A DNA stretch of 64,000 bases from Zygnema circumcarinatum (lineage: Eukaryota; Streptophyta; Zygnematophyceae; Zygnematales; Zygnemataceae): positions 2,033,140 through 2,097,139 of the forward strand of contig CM074816.1 of assembly GCA_037447605.1 (NCBI GenBank), written 5' to 3'. Both the position numbers and the translations under genes were made by a program. How positions within the stretch are numbered: position 1 is the stretch's first letter; each line of letters starts with the position of its first letter. This document shows, piece after piece, positions 1 to 16,072 of the stretch. Below the pieces are notes generated by a model that saw only the letters and a list, made by a program, of their open reading frames with translations, was not told where the DNA came from and made no database searches.

Positions 1-1510
1 TTGCTGTTGTCCCCTCAAGACAGTTTTCCTTTTGACAGTTCACCGTGAATAATGCACTTACGGCTGATCTTCCTTTGCAGTCAAAAGTTCGCTTGCACTT
101 TAAGCTCGATGCCCGCCATGTGTTGTCTGTGTCTGTCTATCTGCCACCTTTGGCTGAAGGTGCTCCGCCGCGTTGGTGGCCCTTGTGAAGGGGCAACCGT
201 CTCTGGAAGCACGCATGGAGGCAGGTTCGAGATAACGGCGATGGCGCAGCATGGAGAGCGAGGCATGAGGTGCTGCTTCGAACCCATCATGTGGACTGCT
301 CTTGGGAGCGCACTTTGGTGCTTTAGGCTCAAGTATTCTCGTAGTGACTGATGTGAAAAAGAAGCATAGTGGGCCAATCCTATGGAATACACTGGGGGAG
401 CAGTTTAAGCTGCAGCTCCTGGTACTAAGAGACAAAACCCCGTTCTAATGTTTGGTGTTGTAGTGAGCTGTGAAGTCGAAAGACAGCAATGGCACACTGT
501 CCGCCGTCTGCTTGGCAATTATCTAGATATATTGGCCGATTATTGACTGTGGCCAACTTAGGATATACTGGTTCTCTTATTGTGTTTGTCTACTAGTGAT
601 TAAAGTCATTGATCATGTATTTTAGAGCTTAAAAATCCAGACTCGAGTTTTATTCTGTCACTTTGGGACAAGTAACGATGTTAATTCAAATGCCTCGCTC
701 TCGTGTTTTGGAACCATGTGTCAGGATTCAGGGTAGCCGCTCACCTTTCTCTTTGAAATTCGAGTAGTTTCCTGTGCCTGACATGAGCAACCTCATCCGT
801 GGTGTGAGCAGAGCATGAAGAAACCAATGGCAGATTTTTTCGGGTTGTCTTTGGAGCAGCGCTTTCCTTGGACTCTTGTGAGCCCTCCCATCCTTTTGCA
901 GGGTGCATTTTCCCTTGCCGCGAATGCTCCGTCGAGTGGTTTAATTGGCTGCCTTCACTTTTGGTGTCCTTCTATGTATTATCGCTTTTTACTGTTTACT
1001 ATTACCTCTTTACTTTCGGCCAATTTAAAGGCAGGTCCTTGTACGTCTTTGCAAAAATGAGTCTGGAACTTCCTCTGTCATTGGCTAGCCATTATTTGAA
1101 AAACTCAGTTTATGGTCTTTCTTGTCAATAAATCCTTCCGTTTTATATGTTCGTAGAATGCTAGTTGGACATTCCGTTCCTCTGTCCTGATGATGTGAGT
1201 TGAGGCTCATCTGCCGATCAGGGGAGAATCGTAAATGAGTATGAAACCAGAGTGCTACATAAACACAGTCGGGACACATGCAGTCTGAGTCCGATGTAAG
1301 GGAGAGATTTCGATGTCACCAGACGCCACTACCCGTATGATTAGACTTTGCATCCACTTTTGTCAATGTAACCTCACGATGAAAGCTGACTCATGGATGG
1401 ATGGACTTGAAGAAGACGGCGAAATTCAGCTGCGGCATGCTCCCATCCCTTTGCTTCTTGATTCGAGCTGCTACCTAGGCATTTGCCACTCTGTCGGCGC
1501 GTTCAAACAG
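1..1510 (+). other. unassigned; may hold 5' exons of the acid phosphatase gene
   Basis: No exon could be recognised with confidence here. The downstream histidine acid phosphatase gene lacks its N-terminal half, including the catalytic RHG motif, so its 5' exons must lie in this stretch or beyond the left edge. Short open frames occur (for example around 815-1060), but none shows a family motif with usable splice sites. The sequence is AT-richer than the coding exons, as expected of introns and flanks in this genome. Confidence 0.3.
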
Positions 1511-2735
1511 TAGGGGCTCATGCGGGCCTGCACTCATCCATACATGAGGACGGGTGGCTGCAGGCGATCGACAATATTGTCTGCAGGCTGAGCCATGGCC
1601 TGCCGGTTCCGGAAGGTCTTTCTGCCAACGCTTTGGCCGAGATTCAGACGAATCTTGCTCGGGACTATGGTGCGGCTTTTGCAGTGAGTGGACTAATGTT
1701 CCTTTAGTAATCAAAATAGTCGTCATTGTGGAAAAGTGGTTATCTTGTCGTGGGTGTTCTGAGTTTGGAAGGACAAAGAATCTGAGACCTGGTCAAACTT
1801 TGATGTCGTTATATAGGGGACAAACCGGAAGATAGCAGGCCACAGGCAGGCAGAATGGAACAGACAGATGTGTTTAGGCTCTCATTCGTCGCGGGGCAAT
1901 TGAAAGATTCGTTGACATTGTGTTTGCGTAGTAGATTTGCAATGTTCGAGAAACTGGTATCCGGAAGTTATAATGCTTTATAAATGACTCCATGTCGCTC
2001 CTTTTGATCCGGCAGCTTTGTTTATCGCTAGTTTGTGTGATCCGCAGAGTCAAGAATGCGCGCAGCTTGCAATGGGTCGCCTTATCAACGATGTGCTAAC
2101 GTCCATGAAAAATTCCGTGGTCGGCAACGAGGAAGTAGGGTTAGCCCTGTATTCGGGTCACGATTCCACTCTATTGCCACTGGCTGGTAAGCCCTCTGGC
2201 GGAATCCCAAACAACCCCCTTGTGGCTCTCGTGATCTTTTGTCAGTACAACTGCCTACTGCATAATTTTGGTTGACTCCTGACAAAGCGCACCGCAAAGT
2301 GCGAGAAAGAATCCGATGATGTTTTCGAATGGCGTTGCGCATTGCACAACGGTGAATCCCGTGTTTGTCGAGCCACCTGTGTTTGAGGCAAAAGCTTCAG
2401 GCTTCACTTCCCCCACGCTTACCTCCTGTTTCTTGGCAGCGGCTTTGGGCTGTCCGCTGGACACGTGGCCCTCATACTCGTCGTATCTGAGCGTGGAGCT
2501 GTGGAGGACGGCCGACTCGGCCCTGCACTTCGTGAGGGCCCTGTACGACGGGCGAGCCGTGACGCTGCCCGCGCGCTCGCCCCCGCCAGGTGGCAGCTGG
2601 GGGTTGGCGGAGGCGGGGGCGGGCCCGGCGCTGTGCGCGTGGGAGGACTTTCTGCGGCTCGCCGCGTGGGCGGCTCTCCCGGAGGCCGAGTACGCCAGAC
2701 TGTGCCGCCAACCGCCGCCTCACTCGCGGTTGTGA
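1511..2735 (+). CDS. histidine acid phosphatase (branch 2), 3' part, 5' incomplete
   Basis: This is the C-terminal half of a histidine acid phosphatase, a family that cleaves phosphomonoesters through a phospho-histidine intermediate. Exon about 1511-1683 reads GWLQAIDNIVCRLSHGLP and ends at GCA|GTGAGT. Exon about 2016-2188 carries LYSGHDSTLLPLAG; GHD is the second signature motif of the family and its Asp acts as proton donor. The last exon starts after the AG near 2438, reads ALGCPLDTWPSYSSYLSVELW, as in lysosomal/prostatic and lysophosphatidate phosphatases, and stops at 2733-2735. The phases of the first two exons do not match, so a short exon is probably missed between them. The RHG half is not visible. 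It converges on the OPT gene with a 264-bp gap that holds nothing I recognise. The family call is firm; the substrate is unknown. Confidence 0.75.
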
Positions 2736-2999
2736 CTTATGACGGCGGGGCTTGCCTCGAACATAAAATGCCATTTTTTATATTTTTTATTGGTTGTTTT
2801 TGGTGGACACGACTGGAAAGGCGACCACTGTTTTTTCATCATTCAGCCTCAAAATTGGGGGAGGAGGGAGGTACAGGGGACAGGATTCGTCCTTGTAAAA
2901 TGTACTGTTTTCTTTGTTTTTATCCGTCAGACCGGGACGTTTTTTTCTGTTCAAACACCTATTTTCGTTGTCAATTCGTGTCTAGAACTGCCCCAACTT

Positions 3000-5900
3000 C
3001 TAGTGGAAGAGTGGGGAGGGGCGGCAGGCGGAGGCGGGCGTGGGGGGGCAGCGCGCGTCTATGGAGCAGGCCCCGGGCAGAGTGGCGCAGCGCGCGAGGC
3101 CGCAGTTGTCCGCGAGGGAGAGGCCCGCCCCCCACCACCGCAGGGCGTGCCCGCCCCCCGCGTCGAGCTGCAGCCCGAGGAACACCGCCATGGCCATGAA
3201 CATCACGCCTGTGTCCAGGGCGGCCGACAGCACGTAGTTGTATCGCACCCACCACGCCTGCGCCCGCTCTCAGCCGCAGAACGTTAATAGTGAGACGGTT
3301 ATCGATTACTATTATAATAGTTTTGTAATGCGCAATGGTCACTGCAATGCTCGGGAATGCAGGTCACACTAGAAGCAAAGCCTACTATCCGTCCGAATGT
3401 ACATGCCACTAACACTATGACAGCTGTAAAGCTACGAGTTGACGAGATGGCAATAGCCACTTTCTCCCCAACACATGGTGAGGAAAACGAGTGCGAACTA
3501 TGAATGTAGAAACCAAGGAAAGTCGGTCAGTTAAGGAAGTCCTTGACGATGGAGAATGCAACCGACCTTTTGGTACTTGAATACGAGAAAGTTGAATGTG
3601 AATGCGAGGAGGAACCACGAGGTAAAGTTGACCGGTGTCGCGGGAGGCAAGATCCCCATTCCATTGAGCATCACCGGAAGGTTCACCTTCTTCAGAATCT
3701 GTTCAGTTCACGCAGAGCAAACCGATCCATCCCGTGTGACCACGCATCTCCATAGCAAGCCTCCCAGCGGTGCCCCCCCCCCCCTCCTTCAAAGAGCAGG
3801 CGACGCACCGTGAAGCGCGGGCGCGCCCTGTAAAGGGCCCACACGGCCACGGGGAGGAGGGCGCCCACGAGGAAAAACCAATTTAGCGCAGAATAGGGGG
3901 CATGCAAACCAAAAAAGCGGCGCGGGCCGAGCAGCCCCCATATGATGGAGGCGGAGTAGAACACGTTCGCACTCGGACAGGTCCACTGGGAGTTTGGAGG
4001 CAGCTTCTCCACTACGCAGATGTTGCCGCCCTCGATGGCTCCGTACAACCAGAAGGCGGTGCCGAGGTTGATCAGTCCAGCAAAGATTGTTCCAATGGCC
4101 TATGCAGTCGACAATTCCAAGCAAGTCTGAGTGCATTGCTATGAGGAACGGGAAATGCTGACATCGTCCGTCGTGCATCTACCCGCAAATGCGATGCGAT
4201 TGAAAGGAAGTAAGCCTCACCTGCACGAGGAACATTGACCGCGGAGGAATCTGCTCTCGCACCACACACACACCACACCCCAACCTCCCACCATGCGGAG
4301 TGAGCCCCCTCCCACCTCCCTCCCCTCCCTCCCCTTCATCACAGGAGAGTGACCTCTCCTCTCCATCGCCCTTCCTCTCCTCCCTCTCCCCGCCAGCCCC
4401 CCATCCACCATCGATACGGCAACGACCCTCACCTTCATGTAGTGGCCCAGCTTGAAGTCCTGCAGGAAGGAAATTGCCTGCGTCATGCTGATGTAGCCAT
4501 ACGTTTTGAAGCACACGTTGGCGATGGGCCGCCCCGGTTGGAGGTAGCCCCACAGCATCTCGGTGACGACGTTGAGTCCGGGCACCTGATTGGTCGTCGC
4601 CGCCACCACCCCCACGGGCAGCGTGAAGGTCGCCGCCATGGCGGCCGCCAGCAGGAGGCCGTACCACGGCAGCTGCAGGGCGGGGTAAGCCTGTAGCGTG
4701 GCGACAGCTGTCCCCCCCGTGGCGAGTAGCAGCACCACGAACCACCAGGAGGGAAGCGGCGGGTAGCGCTCCATCAGCCGCGTGTGGATGTCTTTTTTCT
4801 GAGCAGAGGCTGCACGGGAGAGAAGGGGCGAGCAAGGGAGAGAATTTCATTTCACAGGCTTACTTGGCAAAGTAAGTAGTTGGTGAGCGTGACAATTGTT
4901 GTTACACACACCTAAACACTTAGCGTTGATAGTGTTGTGTTGTGTTGTGTTGTGAGTGTTACCGTCAACGTCATTTTGCCTTCCATTTGACATGGGAGTC
5001 ACGTAGACATGTGCTGACTAACCTGCAGCCCGAGAACGGCTCCAAATCTCCGGGCCGTGCCAAAGTGCCACGTGGACGACGGTAGCCGAAAGTGCAGCGA
5101 AGCCGAAACCGTATCCGAGAGCGAAAAACCCTGACAGGCGAGCAGGGCCATATGTTTCGTACATGTTGAGGTCGAGCTCGAGCTTGTCATTCACAAGCTT
5201 CTGTGTGGGGTAGAGGACGCCACTGTGGTGGAAGAGAGAAGAGCTCAATATGGGGAAGCGTCGGGCATCGTAGATGTTACTGAAATACACAATGGGCACC
5301 AAGACCCACGCCACTATGATAAACCCCACGAAGATGTTCAGAGCAGCAAAGAAGGGCGTGGCCAGGGGTGAGCCGAGATATGCCGAAGCAGTGGCCCAGT
5401 CAATAGCGAATGCTCCAAGTCCCAAACCGTATTGTCCTGCACAAGAAAACACGCCACAGACACTCACACATCGCATCCCAAAAGGAGTAGCCATGCACAA
5501 GTAGGGCGGCCATCTCCCTGTCAATCTACTGAACAGAGAGAGGGCCGACCAGATCCCAGTTGGTGTGCGAGTGTGGTGTGCGGCCATATCCAGCACGCCC
5601 AGCTGAGGCTGCTCACGACGGGCGCGAGGTGTGCCGGCACAGCGTGGTACGCAAACGCGAGCGCTGCGCACAGCCCAAAAAAGTGCGCGCGAGGGAGCTG
5701 CCCGCGGGCCGCCCGGTCCGCCTCGTGCAGCGTCCTGCGCCGCCACCCCGCACNNNNNNNNNNGAGGGGGGTGGGGGGAGAAGGAGAGAGAGCGAGCCGC
5801 GTGGCAGGCACCTGTAGAGTGACACGTTGACCAGCGTGGAGGGCCACCACATGTCCGCCGGCTCCTGCATTCCGCCTCGGCCCTTCGCCCTTCACACTTG

Positions 5901-8101
5901 CAGGCTAGCCAGGCAAACTACAGGGATACGGGCTTGCTAGAAATTGGGGAGAGGAGAGAGGGACTTTGTGTGTGTTTGTGCGTGAGAGATAAAGGAGGGG
6001 AAGAGAGGGGAAAAGGGAAACATAGGGGGAGAGAGTGAGAGAGAAATAGTTTTTTGTAGGAGACCAAGACGAATTGCGGAGAGTGGGAGCATTGGAAGGT
6101 GGAGACAGCGAGACGGGAGAGAGAAAGAGACAAATAGATACAGTATAAGGGAGAGCCCACCACGAGGTATTTACGCAGCAGTCCGGCCCAGCCTGCAGCC
6201 CCGTCCAGGATTCAGCCGGCTAACAACGAGAAGATGATGAATTTCACCCAATGCAACTGCATTAAGCATCACATTTCCTCTTCCCACTTTCTTCCCTCCC
6301 CTCCCGTCCTCCTTCCCTCCCTCCCTCCCCTCTCTCCCTCCCCCTCGCTGTTTTTCGCTCTCTTACTCTCAATTCGTTCGTGTGGCTTCGTCGGTACCCA
6401 CCATAGCCTACAACCTGCGTGGTGACGACGAGCAGAAACGAGGGCAGGAACCCGATTTTCTGCGCCCCACAAAGGTCTGCTGGTCACTACTTAAAGCTGG
6501 AAACGGCCCGGGGACGATGCAGCCTACCCAGAGAAGGGGGGTTTCACGCGTACATACTGCCCAATGCTCCCTCCCGTCACTCGCTCCTAAGCCGCCTCTC
6601 GTCATCTACATCCATTTCAACATTGATGAAAATTTCCACTTCACCTTCCCATAAAACTGGCGAAGAATCGTGATGATGTCGATTGCGTAAGCGTTGCCAT
6701 TTCCGAAAGAGGAGCCACAAGTGGCAAAGATGGAGATAAGGACGTGCTCCTACATTATAAAAACCAAAGCAGTCAGAAAGTGTGCTTTCGTTTCATCACG
6801 AGGTGGGAAAGGGTTGGAGTCTGGTTCAGTCCATGCCGTCACTCCGAGCTTGCAAATGTCATATCGGACGCAGCACCAAGCGTCTGAAGGCAAGAAGATT
6901 CACCTTGACTCCAAAGGGACCTTCGTTTACGTAAAAGTCCTTTCCAAACACTGCAAGCAAACCATACACGTGCATGCAACAATAATTACATAATCAGGCC
7001 CGTTATTTTTCCGAAATCTCGATTCTGTTAGGAAGACCGCAAATGTAATATGACCACACACAAAGGGTAGATGCAAACTTCAAAAGGTACCCGCCATCAT
7101 TATTCTGCGCATCAAGGTAAAGCCCTGAAAGAGGTGCTCCACGCTAACCTGTGAAAACTGGCCCTTTCGGAAGAACGGCAGCAAGAAAGCGACCGAAATA
7201 AAGAGTAAGAATGATGGCAGCGATGGGGTTGATGACGATGGCCGCCTGCCTGCAGCCACAGCTCTGTGGCGAGGGGTCGTCAGAGCACAGCAACTTTCTA
7301 TACGTTGCCTGACCGCCTCCGTCTCAATCCAAGCACCCGCAGAACGGCGAGCAGTCACGGTTTCAAAGGCATTGATAACAGGTCCATGAGTAGCCACTCT
7401 CGTTGGCTGCACACCGAGGAGGCATCGACGACGTTCGTCTGGTTACATAGTAAAGAAGGGTAAATGAACTTCACCTGAACCAGAAGTACTGGTTCACGAA
7501 CGCGAGGAAAGCGCAGGTTATGAGTCCGATGAGGAACACGCGGAATGTGAGGACGGGAAGAGAGGGGTCGTCGGTAGGGCTCACACTCAGCGCAACCTCC
7601 TTTATGGGCGACTGGAACTCGTCCTGCATTTGCGTATGTTTTTGTTTTGTTTTCAAAATTTACTACGGAAGGTATTCAATGGTGGTAAAAATTCAAATTA
7701 AATGCGTAGAAAAAATATATGTAGAAATAAAACAATTGAAGCGTAATCAAGTGACGATAGAGCATATGCAGAATCGTCGGCGGAGCGAGGTAGATGTGGG
7801 TCGCCTACGGCCGGGTCGTTCTCAATTTCGAAGGTGTCCATCTGCACACACGATTTTTAACCATTAAAAAAGGATGAAGAAAATTGGGGCCAGTGTCAAT
7901 ATACGGTTCTGATTTCATTGACGGGGAATTGCGGAGAAACTGTGACTGAAGCTGGAAACAGTTCCACAGGAAGGTGCGAAATTCTGCAACAGCTAGCGAC
8001 GTCCAGCGAGCAGTCTCTTGGACCAAGTGCCTCACATTCCGCCCCCGGAAAGAGCCCACCTCCCTCTCCACGAGCTCCTCCTGCTCTTCGCGCTCCGCCA
8101 T
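3000..8101 (-). CDS. oligopeptide transporter, OPT family
   Basis: A complete OPT-family membrane transporter: proton-coupled uptake of small peptides, glutathione-like compounds or metal chelates. Sixteen exons read in phase to 768 aa, normal for the family (from 5' to 3'): 8101-8060, 7841-7809, 7623-7475, 7249-7149, 6950-6904, 6749-6645, 6459-6402, 6192-6161, 5864-5812, 5734-5550, 5436-5023, 4809-4433, 4250-4221, 4099-3809, 3689-3567, 3266-3000. Family landmarks in order: an acidic N-terminus; DDPSLPVLTFR before the first membrane span; NEGPFGVKEHVLISIFA; MWWPSTLVNVSLY; SLSWACWIWP; DWATASAYLGSPLATPFF; TNQVPGLNVVTEMLWGY; GRPIANVCFKTYGY; NVFYSASIIWGLLGP; LPPATPVNFTSW; and a final WWVRYNYVLSAALD block. 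Exons of 30, 32, 33 and 42 nt are unusually small. The 10-N gap falls in the intron between exons 9 and 10. The substrate cannot be read from sequence. Confidence 0.93.
5754..5763. other. assembly gap (10 N)
   Basis: Ten unknown bases lie in a GC-rich stretch within the OPT intron between exons 9 and 10 (5735-5811). Both flanking exons have intact splice sites and phases, so no coding sequence need be lost. A fixed run of ten N often marks a gap of unknown length, so the true intron may be longer than the 77 bp shown. Confidence 0.95.
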
Positions 8102-8395
8102 GGATTCCGCGCGCGCTCAGGCGGAGAGGCGGAGCGGCGGAGGCGCCGCCGGCCTCGCACACCACGTGCCACGTCAGCGACCTGCGCTGTGCGTGGCGGG
8201 CCGTCGGCCAATCAAAAATAGCCACGTGGCGTCCCCCAATTGGCTCTTGAGACCCACCGAGGCGTATCGACTCGCCGGAATCGCAGCTCTCGAGGACGGC
8301 GCGGCTGCAATCGACGGCCCAGGGTATGCCACGTGTACCACAGTGGCCCAGGCGGCCCTCCACGTGGCGAGTCGCCGCACGTGCGTGGTGCTGAC
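8102..8395. promoter_or_regulatory. G-box-rich bidirectional promoter between OPT and DUF1218
   Basis: This 294-bp spacer separates two divergent start codons. It holds five CACGTG G-boxes (8163, 8223, 8330, 8361 and 8378), two of them as CCACGTGGC or close variants, and two CCAAT boxes (8208, and 8236 inside the palindrome CCAATTGG). In plants CACGTG is bound by bZIP and bHLH factors, and CCAAT by NF-Y. Five copies of a 6-mer in 294 bp is far above chance. I infer a shared core promoter; no TATA box is obvious. Confidence 0.6.
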
Positions 8396-10383
8396 ATGGC
8401 GCGCGGGCGCAACGAGGGCCTCGCGAGAAGGGCGGGGTGCCGTCGCCAGCCAGCCATGGCAACCATGGAGGAGGCCATGGCGGCCACGGCCATGGAGGAG
8501 GTGGAGGCCATGGCCATGGAGGCGGAGGCGGAGGCGGCATGGCGGCGGCGGTGGCGGCTGGTGGTGGTGCGCGCGCTGGTGGTCGCGCTCGGCGGGGCGG
8601 GGTACGCGGCCCTGGAAGTCGCTGAGGCCTGGAAGGTGATGGATGGGAGGCCCATCCTCGGCGAGCCTGTTTGGGCTCAAGTCACGCGCGTTCCTTTGGC
8701 TGTACCGCGGCTAACGGAAAACTCGTTATCTAGTTTGAGTCTATGGAATGCCATGTAAGAGCTGTAAGAAAAAACAAATGAATTCGGTAAAGTGGATCGA
8801 AGGGAAAATAAATTTGAAAGGTTAGACGGAGGAATCCTTTGAAATCGAGATGGGGGAGAAGGAGGTGCCTGATATATAAATTTTCAAGTATGCGGGTGGT
8901 ACCAAGAGCAGGAGAGTGAGGGAGAAGAGGGAGACTTCTTCGAGGGAAAGAGAGGCGAGGAGCTACGCAGGGAAGGAAGAGGTGGCTACCGGAATATTGA
9001 GAGAAACTCGGGGAAAGAGGGAAATGCAAGAAAATTGGCAGGCAGGCGAGGGGAATGGCGGAAGAAGAGTGTAAGCCTGCTGGAGGGAGACTCGGAGAAA
9101 AGAGTCGTAAGGATGGCAGGAAGAAATAGAAATAGAACGAGAGGCATAGAGAGGGAGAGAGGGAGAGGGAGAGAGAGAGAGTTGGGGGAGGCGATCTGGA
9201 GATATGGAGATGCATGGGCAGATGTTCATTGGAAGTGGCACTTCCGTGGGCGACCTTATGCAAGGCTGAATGGAAGGCACGCGTGCGGGGGGCGCAGCCC
9301 GAGCAGAGCAGAATTTCAGTGCGGGCGCGGGGCGGCTTCTACGAGTGCGCGTACCCGCATGATCCGAGCCCCGCATTGGCGGCCGCGGCGGCGTGCTGCA
9401 TGCTCGCCGCAGCGCTCCTCGCGAACGCGTACGCCGCACTGCAGCGCATGCTCGCGCATCTCCACGTGTTCGTGCCTCGCCATCGCATCGGCGTCTGGGT
9501 TTGGTACGGCCTTGCATGGTGGGTCATTCTAGCCAGAAACCATTCGTTCTACCACGGTTCCCATTTCCCGTCATTCGCCCTATCGACTGGTTCACCTAAC
9601 TTCTGATGAAAACTCTCATCTCGATCCATCTCGCCTAAACTCTGTTGCTTTGCTGTCTCGCCTGCACACCCCTGCTCTTCTCTACTCATTGTCCCACGTT
9701 TGCCATCTTCCCTCCCCTCCTTGCGGCAGGGCGGGTACGTGCACCTCCGCCGCGGTAGCGGCCTGCGCGGCGGCGCAGGAGGCTGAGTACGCGCACAGGC
9801 CGGGGACCGCGATGGACCCGACCGACCTCGCGTGCCCCGCGGTGAAGGTGCGGGTCCCTGCCTGCATTCGTCGCCGGGGGGATCACAAAATGGTCGCTCG
9901 ATCACGCATTTCGTTCTGTCCTTCTCTCGTCTACCTTGATTCTTTCGGTTCCGCTAAATGTGTTTGTTTGGTATTTTCTGCACGCAGACGGGCATCTTTG
10001 GAGGCATGGGTCTCATCATGTTGGGGACCACGGTTCTGTGGGTAGTCTTCACAGTGATGGCTGACACGGCAAAGGAGTTGCTAATCGCGGATTCCAAAGA
10101 CAGCTATATGGTCAGACAGCAGCTTACATCAACCTACTCGGTCAAGTCTACGAGATTGAAGATGTTTTCCTTAAGTATACGCTGCTGCTTAGGCCACACT
10201 TAGTGACGAAATCGGAGCATATAGGTCACCGGGGTGCCGTGTCCTTTTGCCTCCTTGCAGGAAGGTTGTGAAGGAGTAAATGTGAATGTCCACGCGCTGC
10301 CCGGGATGGACATGGCGCCGGGGCATTTGGAACCAACCGACGACCAACTTTCCACGGGCGTGTACGGCCCTGCCCTCAAGTAG
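8396..10383 (+). CDS. DUF1218 family four-span membrane protein
   Basis: This belongs to DUF1218, a plant family of small membrane proteins that includes the MODIFYING WALL LIGNIN and VASCULATURE COMPLEXITY proteins; the biochemical role is unsettled. Five exons in phase give 271 aa: 8396-8635, 9307-9518, 9730-9847, 9988-10110, 10261-10383. Exon 1 has a Glu/Ala/Met-rich leader, then the first membrane span (VVVRALVVALGGAGYAALEV). Exon 2 has the conserved Cys in FYECAYPHD and span two. Exon 3 has GTCTSAAVAAC and DLACPAVK. Exon 4 has TGIFGGMGLIML, the last span. An in-frame ATG at 8456 is an alternative start; the low-complexity leader between the two makes the choice uncertain. Exon 2's acceptor is the least certain splice site. 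It is transcribed head-to-head with OPT. Confidence 0.8.
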
Positions 10384-12802
10384 CGCAGCTCAACGAAGGA
10401 CGAGAGGCGGTACGCGGGGCGTGGGTTCACGCAACCTTGAAGGTGCGTGTGGTAGCTCGCTGGGAACCACGAGAAACGTTGGGAGTGGGCTATTGTGCTG
10501 TTTTGGGCAACGACATGGTGCAACGGGAGTACAACATTTGCAGTGGGACGGCAAGTGGCGCTGACACGCAACGGAAAGAGACTCATGCAAAGCGACCTTG
10601 TAACTTGGTCGACGAATCTCCGTGCACGTCTTGTTGGAGACGTAGCCTCACATGTCGATTTGGAAATGAACATGAGTTGACGATGCTTCCCAGCGCTTTC
10701 GATGCATGAACCATAGGCATTCGTTCAATGCATAAATGGGAGCAAGCTTGTTGGTAGTGAAATTCCTTTCTATTGCCTTGAGAGACTTGCCTTGCCTTTA
10801 ACTACGGAATGAGATGAATGAAGCATGCCAGAGAGCATGTGGAAATGTGCTTCTTGAAAAACGCTACACTTTGGTCCCACGCGTCACCAGCTATTACGCC
10901 TAAGTCGGTGGAGTGGTTTTCACAAGCCCTTTCGGATTTGAGTTAAATGCACCGAAGGAAGGGTCCTTGACTCGCAACAAAAGCAGCAATTCCCAACCAA
11001 ACCACAGATAGATGACCCCCCCGATTCCGACAGAAGCAAAACAATGAGAAGCGCCATGGAGAGCCGGTGCTGCCACTCGCGTTTAGGGACAAGTTAGGCC
11101 CCAGCCCTGCCCGTGCGATGTTGATGGCTTTACCCACAGCTAAAATTTTAGAGGCAACCGCTGATGTCACTCAGATGCAAGCACGGCAGCGGAGCCGCGG
11201 TCCACAGCATCGCCCTGCCCTGCCCACCAGCCTCGCCTTCCTCGCCTCCGTTCCCTCCCGCTGGCCACTCCCCTTCCCTTTCCCCGCCCACCCAGCATAC
11301 GGTCTCCCTCCCTCTCCCCCTCGTCTCCACTCCCATCGACACTCCTCCCCCTCCCTCTCTCCTCGGCGCCTTCCCCCCCCTCCCTCTCTCCTCGGCGCCT
11401 TCCCCCCCCTCCCTGCCACCGCCATCCCCCGCGACTCGTGCAGTCTGTGCGGCACGAGGGGTGGTTTTCAAACGCCCACTCCTGTCGCTGCCTTCTCTTT
11501 CGTGAATGGGGACAGGACGAGTGACGCACTGACTGCAACTACGGCTGGAGACTAGCAAAGACCTATCCACTGACGGTCCCACACACCCAAGCGTTTGCTC
11601 GGCACCAAGTGTGCACTATAGCGCCAACACGAATACGTGGTGCGAAGAAATATGCTCTTGGAAGTGTCTCGGGCACGTACACGACGAGGGTGAGTTGACA
11701 CTGTTCGATTTGATCAGGAACGGATCCCTGATGGAAACTAAATGTGAACGTATTTCGTTGTAAAAGATAAAAAGCCTAGGGTTGAGCTCATCCACAGACG
11801 GAGAGAAAGGGCTGCCGTTAGTGCTGGACTGGATTCCCAATCTTGCTATTATCAATCTCCTTGATGCTGGATCCGCCATGCGAAAAAGATCTGGAAGCTT
11901 TAAGTCAAAATAATGACAAATATAAAGTCAAAATAATGGCAAATATAACTCTAAGCAGCAATGCAAGTCACATTTACACAAGAACAGACTGGCAAGTCAT
12001 CCTCAACATAACAAGAAGCCTTTTACTCCGTTGTATTAAATGGCCGCAAGTGCAGCGGTTTTATACAATCAAAAGAACTCTGCACTACTCCTACTCCTAC
12101 TGGCCACAGCCGCCACTGTACACTCGCTGCGCTCCCTGCACAGCCGCCCTCTGCAGCAACCCTAAAGCTCCTGCAGGCGCACCTCTGTGCGCCTCTGCCT
12201 CCAAATTCGTACGGTCATCCTCCCCTTCCGTACATCAAACCTATTTGTACAGTCCAGGGGCCATGCCATGCCCTCTCACTAGCCTCAACGTTCTTCCGCC
12301 CATCGAAGTCGGCTGCCGATGGGAGCAGGCACTGCTGGCAACCGCAACCGCACCTCGATCGGCCACTCTCTAAAGCGAACAAAGAGGACGTCCTATTTGG
12401 AAAAGCTACGCGCCGCCCTCTCTCGTACTAAATCACGAAGTGTCTTTTCGACAAAACTTCCATTCTATTTGGCACAAGGGCCATACCTCCTTCTCACCGT
12501 CCTGCTCGAAGTCATACAGAATAAATACGAATACGCTAAACTGATCTAAATCGTACTCGAGCGGCAATGACGGGGTAAAAATCCTGAAGGGGATGCAGCC
12601 CTCGTCAAACGGCCATGGAGAAATCTGCAGCTTGGCGACCCTTCACCTTCACCTTCACCTTCTGCAAAGATTTCGGGGAAACGCTTTGCCAAACTATGTA
12701 TCGTTAGCGGGGCTGGCACCTTCCAAAGAGGGTGGGCTGCGCTTCCACCCGGTGCCGCGCACAGCCACAGCGGCGGAGGAAGCAGAGGCAGCGGAGGGGT
12801 CC
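10384..12802. other. intergenic, low-complexity C/T-rich stretches
   Basis: This 2.4-kb gap separates the 3' ends of DUF1218 and the first esterase. It contains a C/T-rich tract around 11210-11430 and a 29-bp unit repeated twice at 11351-11409 (built around CTCCTCGGCGCCTTCCC). Two 20-bp-scale near copies of AAAGTCAAAATAATG lie near 11905-11940. An antisense frame around 10945-11170 is hydrophobic, but has no family signature and no convincing splice partners. I see no supported gene. Confidence 0.5.

Positions 12803-16072
<3,270 letters not shown>

Noticed and set aside
815-1131. Plus-strand frames with a hydrophobic segment
   Set aside because: No phosphatase motif and no phase-compatible link to the known exons of the first gene.
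8174-8680. Antisense frames over the DUF1218 first exon
   Set aside because: Shadow frames of a GC-rich coding exon and promoter; no splice partners or family motif.
10943-11170. Hydrophobic minus-strand frame in the 10.4-12.8 kb gap
   Set aside because: Hydrophobic, but no conserved motif and no convincing splice sites; not enough to call a gene.
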